Part shown: positions 1 to 17,170 of the stretch, piece by piece | Position numbering within the stretch: position 1 is the first letter of the stretch | How the letters are laid out: every line of letters starts with the position of its first letter | NCBI RefSeq assembly: GCF_051622035.1 | Contig: NC_135362.1 | Span: 25,906,001-25,970,000, forward strand | DNA length: 64,000 bases | Direction of reading: 5' to 3' | From: Arctopsyche grandis | Lineage: Eukaryota > Arthropoda > Insecta > Trichoptera > Hydropsychidae | Made by a program: the position numbers and the translations under genes | The notes under the pieces: model-generated | The model's database searches: none | What the model was told of the DNA's origin: nothing | What the model saw: only the letters and a program-made list of their open reading frames with translations

Positions 1-236
1 TTTATTGCTTCTGTGGGACCGAATTTTGGCTGACGAGCAGGGACCCTTATTTTTTTTGTATTCAGGTAGGGAGATGTATCTCGTTCGTATACGCTTTTGT
101 AACTGACACAAAATTAACACAAAATTTTACGCAATCACTGATATTAAAAAACGCTGGTAACGGCCGATCATCTGTTTATTTTTACACTTAAATTATACTA
201 GGATGCAATTAGTTAAATAAGTGAGTAGACGGTTAG
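1..236. repeat. Direct repeat copy 1 (~230 bp)
   Basis: This stretch recurs almost unchanged at 3822-4045. Shared anchors include ATTGCTTCTGTGGGACCGA, TTCAGGTAGGGAGATGTATC and TATACTAGGATGCAATTAGT. Both copies are followed after about 90-100 bp by a long (TA)n tract. The copy starts at the window edge and may extend further left. It contains no coding potential that I can see. Confidence 0.85.
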
Positions 237-3470
<3,234 letters not shown>

Positions 3471-3821
3471 TATCACTTGGATCACTTATGAGTTATTACA
3501 TGCCATTTAACAGGGTTACTTTGTAAGTGAAAGTAGTTAGTTATGATAATAATAGATTAGCAATTGTTATACTACTTTTTTACAGATCTTTATCGTGAGA
3601 CGCCTCTTTGGAGACAACGGATTTATATATGTGAGTGCGGTTTGCAATTTAATATTTTAATAATAACTTTAGTAAAGTATATAAAATTACACGAATTACT
3701 TTAATATAATTTAAATATGAAAAAGAACTGATAGACAGTTGGGAAACACCGTTTCTGTTTGCTATTATTCTATTAAGTAAAGTTCGTTAAAGATTTTTGG
3801 CTGGAAGCAATTATGTGGAAG
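3471..3821. other. A+T-rich sequence between LINE ORF and direct repeat
   Basis: No ORF or recognised repeat. Depending on where the RTE element begins, this is either its 5' UTR or the flank between the LINE and direct repeat copy 2. Confidence 0.4.
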
Positions 3822-4045
3822 ATTTATTGCTTCTGTGGGACCGACTTGGCTGGCGAAGGACCCTTTTTTTGTATTCAGGTAGGGAGATGTATCTCGTTTG
3901 ACACCGATTTGACACAAAAATTAGCACAAAATTTTTCGAAATAACTGATATAAAACCGCTTTTTACGACCGATTTGCTGTTTATTTTTACACTTAAATTA
4001 TACTAGGATGCAATTAGTAAAATAAGTGATTAGATGGTTAAGTTA
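3822..4045. repeat. Direct repeat copy 2 (~225 bp)
   Basis: Second copy of the 1-236 repeat in the same orientation, with small indels (the segment around GTATACGCTTTTGTAACTGA is missing). With copy 1 it brackets the RTE LINE at a spacing of about 3.8 kb. It does not begin TG and end CA and shows no TSD, so it is not a convincing LTR. Confidence 0.85.
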
Positions 4046-4132
4046 AATTTCGTGCAATAGCCGGGTTTAAGCGAGTAATAGCGGGAGGAACGCAGAAGCA
4101 CGTCCTCCTCACATGACACGAAAGACCGAACT

Positions 4133-6645
<2,513 letters not shown>

Positions 6646-6649
6646 GCAG

Positions 6650-6930
6650 TAAAACTTTGTTGTTTGCGTTAATGATAACCACCGAGGGGTTCCCGGACTC
6701 AAGCCCTGGGTTGATCTCGATTGAAGAATATTTATTCGGTGTCTTTCTGCGGTACTGCTGGTCAGATTTGGATATTTGCAACTCCAAGTCGATCGTTTCC
6801 TATCAGAGTTTGCCAAATTATCAGATTTCATAGTTGAAACGATTCCTCATCAAATTACCAATAACCATTCTACCCAACAAATCACCCCTATTTGAATTTG
6901 ATTTCAAATTTATAATCTATAAATTTATAT
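6650..6930 (+). repeat. tRNA-derived SINE, degraded copy
   Basis: Aligns with the SINE copies at 16203 and 44558. It has a decayed head (GCGTTAATGATAACCACCGA, then a box-B-like region), followed by the conserved body CTGCTGGTCAGATTTGG, ACTCCAAGTCGATCGTTTCC, TATCAGAGTTTGCCAAATTA and GTTGAAACG. The 3' tail is not clear. Confidence 0.7.
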
Positions 6931-8574
6931 ATGTACAGGTTTAATACTATACGTGACGCTCAGGCGCAAGTCTCAATGGCATCATGGGAACAGAAAAAAA
7001 TGTATGTTGAACATAAAATTTTCCATTTTTCAAAGTACATATGCAAAGCAGAGCTTTGGATTAAAGAGGCACTCTGTTTCGGTTTCCAATTTTTAAATTT
7101 CACCCGGCTGAGCGACGCCGAGCGATTCGGGCATTGACAATGTATGTACGTCGACTTTAGATTAACTTTGGTGACTAATTAAATGGACACATTTATATGG
7201 GTGTAACTAATTTTTAAAGCTATTTTTTTTTATTTTCTGTTTATTCAACCCATCGTGTAACAGTTTTCTGTTTATTGGTTTTAGAAAAGATTTGAGATCG
7301 TAAAATAATATCCAAATGAGTTCTAATGCTACATATTGTGTAATTTATTGTAATGTAAAAGTTTCCTCGTCAATCTCTTCATAGAACGTGTTAAACTCAC
7401 TTGACACATTTGCACGAAGGGTTATTTTATGATTCATAATACATGTATGTATGTATGTACATACATACATACGTATATGTATGTATGTATGTATGTGCGT
7501 ACATATATACATATATCGTACATACATATATGTCGCATGTGACGTGTCATTGTTTGCATGACATTATCGTAAAAGAAGCTTTCGGTAATTTTATGACTCG
7601 CCATTTCGACAATAATATGTAAGCATGTATGTGTATATGATTTTATAAATTTGTACAATACATAGAATAGATCAGTAGGAAATTACTAATATCGAGTTTT
7701 ATGTATGTATTTAGATATATATGAATCTACATACGTATATTCAGTTTCTTTTATGTTGCTGAATAAGAAGAGGTATGTAAAAATGGGATTAATTTTGAAT
7801 AACTTCTTATAATGCAAATATGTGTATAAATAAATGTTTGCATATTTGTTTCTTCGCAATGTACATCCATGATTTTGAACTAAAGATCATAAAATTTTAG
7901 TATCTCGTGGTACACTAGTTTAGATCATAGATGTGTTTTAAAAAAAATTGGGAATCGAGGTCGAAGAGCTCATACAACGCCTGAGGAACGCCGGGCAAGT
8001 GAGTTTGTCTGTTATTATTTAGCAGTTTGAGAAATCCATGTATGTATCCATGAAAAGTATGTAAGACAAAATCGTTTGGGTTTCAACAGTCATGCTAAAT
8101 TAATAAACAAAATGCATTATATGTATGTATGTTCTCCATAAATATAGAATTTCGACTTAAATTATACACTTCGACTTTGGTTATAAATGAAGCTAATTAA
8201 AGATTAAATTATTATTTTTCAATACATACAATACGATCACATTTAGCAATCCTTATACGTATGTATATACATTGCAAATGTTAATAGTAATCCTTCTCTT
8301 GTAAAATACTTGTTGAAGTAGTTGTTAATATTGAGACACACTGTTAACTTTTACGTATTATCTATGTTTGTAAGTTAGCGGACAGATTTTTCATGGTTAT
8401 TTTATTATACATTATTTATGTTAAGAGGGTTTTTATATTATTATGCTTGAAATGGGACTTTTATTTTGTGTTTCTGTAACTCATCTTTTCACGGTTTGTA
8501 GATTTTAACAAGGTCATCAAAAAAGTCTGTAGATTTTAACAAGAGTTAAAGACAGCTAAAATAGATTTTGGGAA
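6931..8574. other. Intergenic DNA with TATG/TACA microsatellites
   Basis: No gene seen. Short (TATG)n and (CATA)n runs occur, densest at 7441-7530 where TATG and CATA blocks face each other and could form hairpins. Open frames there (YIHTYIH-type) are repeat artefacts. Confidence 0.6.
7441..7530. repeat. (TATG)n/(CATA)n microsatellite
   Basis: Alternating blocks of TATG and CATA repeats with inverted symmetry. Similar short blocks recur throughout the window (for example 16920, 23805 and 31590). Confidence 0.85.
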
Positions 8575-8579
8575 ACAAC

Positions 8580-8931
8580 TATAGGTGCATGTATGGAGAG
8601 TGTCCACTGTCTATGTGCATTCGTGGGTGAACAATAGATACCTCGGATTAGGCTAACGGGACTCAGTAAGTGCCTGGACAAAGGACACGGTGGAGTTCTC
8701 ACTGACCTGGGCGAGTGCATGCGTAAACAAAAGACTCGCCAGGGTAGATATTTAAGTGCCTAAACGATAGATACATTAATGAATCGGGGAAGCTGTGGCG
8801 GGCAACTTGTCCTTTATAAGGAGGTACACACACACAGAGTGAGCGGCGGTTACGTGTGGACCTCCCGAATCGTTGAATAAATGCTGTGAAGCGACTTTGG
8901 TCTTTAATTTGGACCCTGAACTCACTCCTTC
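8580..8931 (+). mobile_element. Solo LTR of a Ty3/gypsy-like retrotransposon
   Basis: About 352 bp flanked by a 5 bp direct repeat ACAAC (8575-8579 and 8932-8936). It contains a promoter-like TCCTTTATAAGGAGG and an AATAAATGCTGTGAAGCGAC polyadenylation block near its 3' end. It aligns in reverse with 59134-59488 (shared GAACAATAG, CCGGATTAGGCTAA, ACTCAGTAAGTGCC, CCTCCCGAATCGTTGAATAA). There is no internal retroviral-type coding region beside it. Confidence 0.72.
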
Positions 8932-9112
8932 ACAACAATATGTACATATGTATAATACTTAGAATGAAAAACATTTTTTCAAATATATGAAACATTTATT
9001 GTTTTAAGTATGTAATACACATTCATTACTATTATTAAAGATTTCAACAATTCATTTTTCCATTTAAGGCAAGATTAAATTTTAAATTTGAATTAAAATG
9101 TAATTAGGAAAT

Positions 9113-9118
9113 TTTATT
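9113..9118 (-). terminator. Polyadenylation signal of kelch gene A
   Basis: AATAAA on the minus strand begins six bases past the kelch A stop codon, implying a very short 3' UTR or use of a later site. Confidence 0.5.
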
Positions 9119-9123
9119 GATTT

Positions 9124-11229
9124 TCAAGGCATTATTATGGCATTAGTTATTTCACGCGAAACATTCAAAGGTCCAATAACACGCCAAACATCTCTAACGA
9201 CATCATATTCTTCAACAGTCGACACAAGTTCTCCATCGCCCCCTCCTAAATAAAAAAAGTACTTTAGTGCAAAATTATATTAAAATTAATTTATGTAGTA
9301 ATTAATTCAGCCGATTTACCAATAGCTAAAATATTTTCGTTGAAGGGGCAGGCTGCAATGCCGAATCGAGGTAGATTTATGCTGGCTACGAATGTCCATT
9401 TGTCGATAATTGGATCGTAACGCTCTACGCTGGCGTATTTTTCGGTTATGTGACTATTAATTTTTCTACCACCGATTGCATACACGTGTCCACCGACAGC
9501 CGTTACCTAAGCATTTAAATCAGATTAGGTAATTTAAAATATTTTAATAATGAAGCAAATAGAAGAAAGCCACATACCCCAGGCCACATCCTTTTAACGC
9601 TCATCGATGAGCACTTTCTCCACGTTCTGGTAGTTGGATTGAATGCATCTACCATAGATAAGGGTTCATTGTTTGACCAACCTCCAACCAGGTAAATTTC
9701 ATCGTTCAATACGACAACTCCACACCCGTGACGACCAGTGGGCAATGGTGGCATCTTAGTCCAAATGTCATTTTTCGGATCGTACCTTAGAAAATAATTC
9801 ATAATAAAAATACATGTTGATGGCTATGTATTTGAAATAAAACTTTAAGATAGGTAGCAGTTTGTTAGATATGGATATTATAAGTTTCTTCTACATATAT
9901 TATGCCAAGTCAGAAGTAGCGTTAAAGTTCTAATTTAGGGCTATTCATTTTAAAGTGTTTTTCTATATTTACGGATCGAAAGTTTTATTCTTACTGTGTA
10001 GAATATAAGCTGTACGCTAAATATTTCTTATCTTACCTTTCAACCGTTTCAATGTTATCAGAATGTGAATTGTGACCGCCGAAAACATACACATAATCTC
10101 CCATAACCGCAACGTGGGGATATTTACGCAATTCTGTCATTGGACGTAATGTTTTTTTAATGCCAGAATCCAAATTATAACTCTCAACCTGCAAGTTTAG
10201 TATAATAACAGCCATTTTTTTTAATTTGGTCATGTTTAAATATGTCTATATTATGTTTTCCACTTACAGTATTTGTAGGACCACTACTATAGGCTCCACC
10301 CAATAGTATTATCGTACCTTTGACTTGCACGGCGCTAAAAGCGTACTTTTGAGTATTCAAGTCACCAAATTTCACCCAATTTTGTTTGTCTGCATTGTAA
10401 ATTTCGATGGTTTGCGCTGTCTAAAATGCAATGCGAATCAAATGACTATTGACAATCTTCACAACATATGTACATATGTACATATTGTGGATCCATACAT
10501 AATTAAAATTTCAATGGGTGTATTTGGAAGGGAATTGATACGAGATTTGTTATTAAAATTAAAACATAACATTTTCAAAAATTATTAGGACGTTATTTTT
10601 AAAAACTGCATTTATAACTCAATATCGCCTAGTCATGGAATACCTTTGCATTATAATCTCGTCATATATGTATGTATGTATACTTTTACATAGATATAAC
10701 TTAGAAATGTGTATTTATGATCTGTTGCAAATTTTATTATGAAATTAGACCATAATATACATAAGTCCCAATGCACGGTTATGGCCAGATAATCGCAAAC
10801 ACTATTTAAATGATGGATATATGAGCTGTTATATTTGAAAAAGGCAGAAGTCCAATTTTAATTTCCGAAAATCACTATTTCTGTTTGACTTAATTCACAA
10901 ATTGTTATCACTTATTTTAATTCGATATGTCCAGAATCTTGCAAAAGCAGAATAAACGTACTCTACAGGCCACCAGTTTTGTTTAAAAATTTTAAACGCA
11001 AAACATTACATTTAATGTATTGCAAATTTTTTTTTTTTTGAAATGAAGAAAAGTTATCTTATGCCACTTTCAAATATAACGGCTGATATAAAATAAAATC
11101 AAGTTTATGGTTGAATTAATAGTTTCAAGTTATAAAAAATATATAATCGATACTTTATTTATATAAGAATCATTGATAAAATGCCCAAACCTGTAAAGAA
11201 TAGCCCCCAATGACGATTAATCGAGACAT
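9124..11229 (-). CDS. Kelch-repeat protein A (six-bladed propeller, no BTB domain)
   Basis: Six coding exons read by eye: 11191-11229, 10268-10420, 10037-10188, 9578-9785, 9320-9506 and 9124-9245. All have GT..AG borders and the phases join to 861 nt, 286 aa plus stop. The protein begins MSRLIVIGGYSL and runs through six Kelch motifs, each with a Gly-Gly doublet (LLGGAY, YVFGGH, YLVGGW, YAIGGR, LAIGGG). The blade-end Trp occurs in NWVKF, DIWTKM, RTWRKC, DKWTFV and DVWRVI. The last blade is probably closed by the N-terminal strand. Such propellers bind partner proteins, often as ubiquitin-ligase adaptors. Here the BTB/BACK half is absent: an in-frame TAG lies 24 nt before the ATG, inside the same exon. 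Gene B at 17171-23172 is a tandem paralogue with the same exon plan. The partner and function are unknown. Confidence 0.85.
10823..11085. mobile_element. MITE with GCCGTTATATTTGAAA termini, copy 1 (intron 1 of kelch A)
   Basis: Inverted termini GAGCTGTTATATTTGAAA and TTTCAAATATAACGGCTGAT bound a ~260 bp element without coding capacity. The interior (GATATGTCCAGAATCT, ACAGGCCA) matches the copy at 21538-21791. The superfamily is not determined. Confidence 0.75.
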
Positions 11230-11283
11230 TTTGTGACTTTCTTGCTTGATCTTCTATTAACTTTTGAACTCAGTCAAAATCAC
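11191..11283 (-). other. Kelch A exon with start codon and 5' UTR part
   Basis: The exon runs from an acceptor (TTTTCAG at 11284-11290) to the donor CAG/GTTTGG. The start context GTCACAAAATG is identical in gene B, and an in-frame TAG upstream supports this start. Confidence 0.75.
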
Positions 11284-11527
11284 CTGAAAATATCAAAAAA
11301 ATTGAAAAATACAATATTTTTAATATTTACTGTTTAAATAAATAAATTAGTCTTATTATTACTTTTATTCTTTTTCGTTTGTAAATGATCAAAAATGTAG
11401 CTATTTTGACCATTTTTAAAAGACGGAGTTTTCCTAGCTTTATACAATGTTTGAATTTTAAATTTGTTATACATAGTTTGCAAATAAAATTCAATTAATT
11501 ATTAAATTATAATATATTAAATCCTAC

Positions 11528-11600
11528 CCTTTTAGTGGAAAGCCCTTGAGGTGTTGTTAGTCGAGAAGAGTACACCGAGAGAATGATCTCTGAATACTAT
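11528..11600 (-). other. Probable non-coding first exon of kelch A
   Basis: On the minus strand this region (ATTCTCTCGGTGTACTC then TCTCGACTA, ending before a GTAGGA donor) matches a segment upstream of kelch B at 23938-23975 (ATTCTCTCAGTGTGCTC, TCTCGACTA). Conservation outside coding sequence at the same relative place suggests a 5' UTR exon and transcription start region. The left end is approximate. Confidence 0.55.
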
Positions 11601-11836
11601 ATTAATTCCAGTTATAATCTATTGTTCTTGTTTAGTTCTATCCTGACCGCAAACTTGACCAAATCTTAATCTTTAAATGCGGTTTAATAATAAAAAAAAC
11701 ATAGAAAAAGCAAAAACAAAATAAGCATATTATATTATATTAAACATATTATATTAAACCGAGAACTCAAAACAATTTTTTTTTTAAATTATTACAAATA
11801 ATGTTCCTGAACTACGCGACGTCTTATTATATATTA
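11601..11836. other. A+T-rich gap upstream of kelch A
   Basis: No gene. It probably holds the kelch A promoter (to the right of the minus-strand first exon). No TATA box or other element could be assigned. Confidence 0.4.
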
Positions 11837-11891
11837 CCGGTGGTTTTACCCGGCTTCGCTCGGTATTTGTAATATAAACCGCTTAAACATA

Positions 11892-12797
11892 ATTGCACTA
11901 CACAAACCGAAGAAGATTATCGCAAAATCAAAAAAACACTAAATGATTTAAAACAACGTGAATGTAAAGACAACGAAAACCCCCTTCACAATCTAGAGTA
12001 CCACACCTATCAACTCAAGAATGAAAGGTGCTATAGAGTGGTTGTTAGAGGTTTACCGCCATCAACAGACGTTAATGAAATAAAAGATTCTTTCAAAGAT
12101 AAAGGATATGAAGTGGCCAATGTGGCAAATATTATGAAGAAATTTACAACCGATGGTGAAAGACAAATAAAACATTTCCCACTATTTTTTGTAGACCTGG
12201 TGCCAAAAGAAAACTGCAAAGAAGTATATGGTATTAAAGAACTTCTACATTGCAGAGTAACAATTGAACCACCAATGAAAGTAAAAGACATCCCTCAGTG
12301 TACAAACTGTCAACAACTTGGGCATACAAAAAATTTTTGCAATCGACAACCTAAATGCGTCAAATGTGCCGCAGACCATCACACAACAAAATGCAACAAG
12401 CAGAAAAATGTTCCCCCAACTTGTGCCCTGTGTGGCCAGCAAGGACATCCAGCTAGCTACAGGGGGTGTGAGGTCTATAAAAAAAAAGATAAAAGCATCA
12501 CAACCCAAAAAGGTAACAGTAACACAACGCGTACAACAAAATCAAATTGAAGTTGTTGATAAACAAACAACTGTGGACAAAACATATAGTGAAGCAGCTA
12601 AGTCCCAAGCAGACAAAAGCAAACAAGATATCGGGCAGGAAAATAAATCAACTGAACCTACCATCGGTGGCATGATGCAGTTGCTATGTGACTTTCAAAC
12701 TGAAATAAAACACCAACTCAACTGGCTCATAACCAGAGTGGAAAAAATTGAAAATCAGTGCAAATCACCAAGTAAACATAATAAAAATGACAGATAA
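11892..12797 (+). pseudogene. Jockey ORF1 (Gag-like, CCHC zinc knuckles), truncated and frameshifted
   Basis: ORF1 proteins of Jockey elements bind the element RNA. The frame is already open at the truncated 5' end (TQTEEDYRKI), giving a region like the PRE_C2HC domain (YHTYQLKNERCYRVVVRGLP). Three CCHC-type knuckles follow at ~12298-12465: CTNCQQLGHTKNFC, CVKCAADHHTTKC and CALCGQQGHPASYRGC. A 9-A run near 12480 shifts the frame; the sequence then continues in another phase (KVTVTQRVQQNQIEVV) to the TAA at 12795-12797. Its last codons overlap the ORF2 start, the usual Jockey arrangement. Confidence 0.85.
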
Positions 12798-15433
12798 TTC
12801 CCTACGCATGTTAACATGGAATGCAAACGGACTCAATCAGAGAGTCCATGAACTTGAAGTGTTTCTAAAGACAAACAACATCGATCTAGCACTAATATCA
12901 GAAACACACTTTTCACAAAGAAGTTACATAAAGATAAACGGATACTCGGCTTATTGGACAACACATCCTAGTGAACGAGCTCGCGGTGGTACTGCTATTT
13001 TAATCAAAAAAAATATCCAGCACTTCGAACAAAAAGATATCAGAGAACCATTCATGCAAGCTACTATCATCACAATTAAATATGGCAATGCTGACTTAAA
13101 TATTGCTGCAGCATATTGTCCTCCAAAGCATACCATCACAAAATACCAATTTATAAACATCTTTAATTCCCTTGGGCCAAGATTTATTATTGGAGGAGAC
13201 TACAACGTTAAACATACAGCTTGGGGATCACGACTTATAACTCCTGGTAAAGGAAACAACCTTCTATACGCGATTCAGAGCTCCTCGTGCGAGTATCATT
13301 CCTCACAAAAACCAACCTTCTGGCCGACCGACAGTAAAAAGGTACCAGATTTAATTGACTTTTTTATATCCAAAGGAATAGCCCCAAACCACATTGAGGT
13401 CGAAGGAATAGAGGACCTTACTTCTGATCACACACCAGTGCTAATGACACTGAGCACACTGGTAATTAAAAGAATAAGGAGACAGAACCTGACAAATAAA
13501 CGCACTAACTGGGATATGTTCAGGAAAAAACTAGACCAATCAATAAATTTAATAGTGAAACTTAAAACTATAGAAGATCTCGAACTACACACTCAAAATT
13601 TTATTGACTCTGTACGAGAGGCTGCGAAAGAAGCTACACCTGTACCAAAAGAAAAACCAGACCAAATCATTAATTACCCCATGGAAATTAGACAATTGAT
13701 TAAAGAAAGACGTAGAACAAGACGAATATGGCATAGAACCAGAAATATTGCAGACAAAAGAGAATTTAACCACATAAGTAACAAAGTTAACCGACTTATT
13801 AAAGAGCATAAACAAAATTGTTTTGAAAAATATTTGGAAGGTTTGGGCCCTGCAGCTGATAAAAATCACTCACTATGGAAAGCAACTAGGAAATTCAAAC
13901 GACCAATTCTACAAATACCACCTCTGAAAAATGCGCAAGGAGAGTGGATAAGAAGCAACAAAGAAAAAGCTGAGCTGTTTGCACAACACTTAGAGACAGT
14001 ATTCCAACCACACAATATTCAATCTGATGCTGATTATACACCAATGTATCAACCACAGCAACTAATCAAAACTGTCACCCCTATGGAAGTAGCTAAAGAA
14101 ATAGACGAAATAGCTAAAGAAATATTGACGAAATCTCACCGGGACTATTCAAGGAACTTTCAAAAAAGGCTATTATCATGCTAACATACTTATACAATGC
14201 ATGTTTCCGGCTCAAGCATGTGCCAGAGTGCTTCAAAACTGCTCAAATCATAATGTTGAAGAAACCTGAAAAGTCACTCGAACAAGTGACATCATACAGA
14301 CCAATATCCTTGTTGCCTGCGATCTCTAAGCTATTCGAAAAACTATTATTAAAAAGACTCAAGCCCTTAACCGATGTTCCCGACTTCCAATTTGGATTTA
14401 GGTCGAAACATTCTACCATCGATCAAGTGCACCGTGTTATTTCAAAAATAGAGCAATCGCTAGAGGAAAAAAAGTATTGTCCAGCTGTATTTCTTGATGT
14501 CTCACAGGCCTTCGACAGGGTATGGCACGAAGGACTTATCCACAAAATCAGCAAGTCATTACCTGGAAATTATGTCAAATTACTGGAATCATACTTATCC
14601 GGACGCAAATTCAGAGTTGCTCATGAGGAGGCATTCTCTAACTTTTTCACAGCCTCTGCAGGAGTACCACAGGGAAGCGTAATAGGGCCTATACTGTACC
14701 TGATATACACTGCTGACATCCCGACAAGCGAAGAGACATTCATTGGAACATTTGCAGATGACACAGTCATTATGTCATCGAGCGAGTCACAGAAGGAAGC
14801 ATTTGAACGCCTGCAGCGTGCACTGGACAAGATCAGCAAATGGACCAAGGACTGGAAAATGAAACTCAACGAGCTAAAATCAATGCAGGTCACATTTGCA
14901 CTGCGACGAAATAGTGTCAGCACTCAGACTTTCATAAACGGAATCCAAGTTCCACAAGCTTTGTCAGCTAAATATTTAGGACTGCATCTTGACTCAAGGC
15001 TTACGTGGAGGCATCACATTAAAAAAAAATAGAACAGATTCGAATTAAACAAAGAGAAATGCATTGGCTAATAGGAAGACACTCCAAATTAGACCTACAA
15101 TGCAAAAAACTGATATACCAGGCAATCGTGAAGCCAATATGGACATATGGCATACAACTGTGGGGATGCAGTAAGCCATCCAATATCGAAAAAATGCAAA
15201 GATGTCAAAACCAGTTTTTGAGGATTATCACCGATGCATATCGCTTCGTCACAAATGAAGAGATCCACAAGGACCTTAAAATCAAAAAAGTAAAAGAAGT
15301 CATCCGAGAATGCGCCGGGAGGCACGAGTTGAGACTACACCGTCACCCTAACATAGAAGCGTTGCAGCTATTGGACACAACTCACCAGCAGAGGCGTTTA
15401 AAGCGAAAAAAGCCTCACGAATTGGTGTTCTGA
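12787..15433 (+). pseudogene. Jockey ORF2 (endonuclease/reverse transcriptase), two frameshifts
   Basis: ORF2 starts at ATG 12787, overlapping the ORF1 stop. The endonuclease part has LTWNANGLNQRV, ISETHF, GGDYNVKH and a TSDHTPV end motif. The RT part has SYRPISLLPAISKLFEKLL, FGFRSKHSTIDQ, FLDVSQAFDRV, GVPQGSVIGPILY and the FADDTVIMSS catalytic motif. The C-terminal region (WTYGIQLWGCSKPSNIEKMQ) ends with PHELVF and a stop at 15433. The first frame breaks near 14110-14130, before the RT core, and the second at an A-run at ~15022-15030. The element therefore encodes no complete ORF2. Confidence 0.88.
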
Positions 15434-15734
15434 ATGTGAGAGATTCAGAAGCCCAATTCACAATTTTGGGGACGGAGTGATGATTCCGTAGTGCCCGTAC
15501 ATGATCTGAAGAGCAACGATATCGCTGGTGATGATTTATCGGGAATCGATAAGATGGCACCAAAAAAAAAAAAAAAAAAAAAAAAACATGACTAATCTAA
15601 TAGTAAACATTTTATTAAATTTATTTGATTAGTTTTATTTTATATAAATTTATTTGAATACTCATTTATTTATTTTATTAAATTGACTCTCACGAACAAA
15701 CAAAGCTATATACTCTTTCGAAATTATATGTATA

Positions 15735-15960
15735 CCAGAATCCGAAGAGAAATCGGGTAGGGCTTCGCCCCCTAGGAGGCTTCACCTCCAGCGGCTGCGT
15801 CTGCGCCCTTGGCGCCTCCACCCCCCGGGACTTCGAATCCTTTGAAACGAAAAAAATCGAATCGGCGCCTATGAATCGAAAAAAAAATCGATTGTGTTGT
15901 TGCTAAAATATACGATAACAAACAACTACAGGTGAATATATGTACATATAATATGTACAA
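15735..15960 (-). mobile_element. Helitron-internal fragment
   Basis: On the minus strand this matches the left interior of the 31922-33761 Helitron: a T-run, TCGATTCATAGGCGCCGATT, then TTTTTCGTTTCAAAGGATTC and a short GGGGGCGAAGCCCTA unit. It is probably a second Helitron piece next to the 11837-15734 copy. Confidence 0.55.
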
Positions 15961-16202
15961 TATTTGGAAGTTCCAATTTATCTGGCTTCATTGCTGTAAC
16001 GGTTCCAATAAATCGATATCTTCTGCCCCAGTTTTTCACAAGTTGAAGTTTGTAGCATCTCGAATTTGTCGATTCTTATAAATATCCTACCTACATTCTC
16101 ATATAAAATTTATTTCTCGCAAAATTTGCAGTAGGTATATCAAAATTTGTTGATTGTACCAGTTTGTCCATAGAATTCTGTATTATATTCTATATAAATA
16201 TA

Positions 16203-16660
16203 TAGCCAGCAGTATGGCTTGGTGGTTGCATTTATGATTACCATCGAGAGGTTACCGGGTTCGATCCCGATCGTGCTAATCTTTAATGCTGCTGGTCAGA
16301 CTTGGGTATTTGTGACTCCAAGTCAATCGTTTTCTATAAGAGTTTGCCAATTTATCTGATTTCATTGTTGAAACGGTTTCAACAAATTGGCAAAAACAAT
16401 CCTACCCGCTATGTCACAAATATCTAAATTTGATTTATGTACAATATATAAAAAATTATGTACAAGTCTAAATCCATAGATGTCTCTATGGATTAATTCA
16501 TTAATTAATTAATTCTTAATTTCGTGTTCTTCAGCCTCTCGAAATACAGCGATTTATATAATAAACAATGCTGCAATGTTTGTAATTAATTGTCTAGGAA
16601 GGCGCATTGGGGTTAACTGTTAGGCCTTCCTGGTATATATCTATGTAAAAATAAAATGTA
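16203..16660 (+). repeat. tRNA-derived SINE, near full length
   Basis: The head resembles a tRNA gene, with a box-A-like TATGGCTTGGTGG and a box-B GGGTTCGATCCCG about 40 nt later. The body has CTGCTGGTCAGACTTGG, AGAGTTTGCCAATTTATCTG and TTGAAACGG. The 3' part has AGGAAGGCGCATTGGGGTTA and GCCTTCCTGGTATATATC, then TATGTAAAAATAAA. Sister copies are at 6650, 28168 (reverse) and 44558. Confidence 0.82.
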
Positions 16661-17170
16661 TATTTAATTGTACTGCATGTTTGAAATTGTTAGTAGTTAT
16701 GTACAAAAAATAATCTAACCATATGTGTCGTCTTGGGGTAATTCCTGTCATGGCTCCTTTAATAGAAATGTATGTGGTAAAATAAAACATTACTTGCATA
16801 CTTATTTCTCACATGTATTTATTTGTATAAATTTCGATGAAAACGTTTTCGTTGGTCAACTTAAGGAAAAGGTTGAGACTTCTATGTTTAATGGAAGCAA
16901 ATAGAAAATACACATTAAATGTACATACATACATACATGTATGTATGTGTATTTGGAAATGAAATCCCTTTTTTCAATAGTAAAATTTGTTTAATATTAT
17001 TCATATACATACATATTAATACATTGTATGAGAATATGTAGATAATCTACATAATTAAATACGTTTTATATTTGATATTTCAAATATTTTTAAATATTTT
17101 TACATTTGATATTTCAAAATTTGTAATTCAATAATGGATTAAGATACAATTAAACTATACGTAGATAAAA
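16661..17170. other. A+T-rich DNA downstream of kelch B
   Basis: No gene. It includes the probable 3' UTR of kelch B (just left of 17171) and a (CATA)n/(TATG)n block at 16922-16950. Confidence 0.45.

Larger units (their letters stand above)
11891..15586 (+). mobile_element. Jockey-type LINE, 5'-truncated, frameshifted, with poly(A) tail
   Basis: Two overlapping ORFs: ORF1 with zinc knuckles, ORF2 with endonuclease and RT. A 25-nt poly(A) tail lies at 15562-15586. The hexamer AAACAT at 11885-11890 is repeated at 15584-15589, overlapping the tail, and fits a target-site duplication within Helitron sequence. The 5' end is missing because ORF1 lacks its start. At least three indels, mostly in A-runs, show that the copy is dead. 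Confidence 0.88.
11837..15734 (-). mobile_element. Decayed Helitron split by a Jockey LINE
   Basis: Read on the minus strand, the right terminus at 11837-11884 (GTTTATATTACAAATACCGA, GCGAAGCCGGGTAAAACCAC) matches the 3' end of the small Helitron at 40380-40427, with CTAG changed to CCGG. The other side (15587-15734) contains AATTTCGAAAGAG, as in the Helitron 5' ends at 31922 and 39863. The interior is occupied by the LINE at 11891-15586. The 5' limit is uncertain because more Helitron-like sequence follows. Confidence 0.65.

Noticed and set aside
16203-16275. A functional tRNA gene
   Set aside because: A- and B-box motifs are present but the stems do not fold as a tRNA, and three further copies with the same long body show it is a SINE head.
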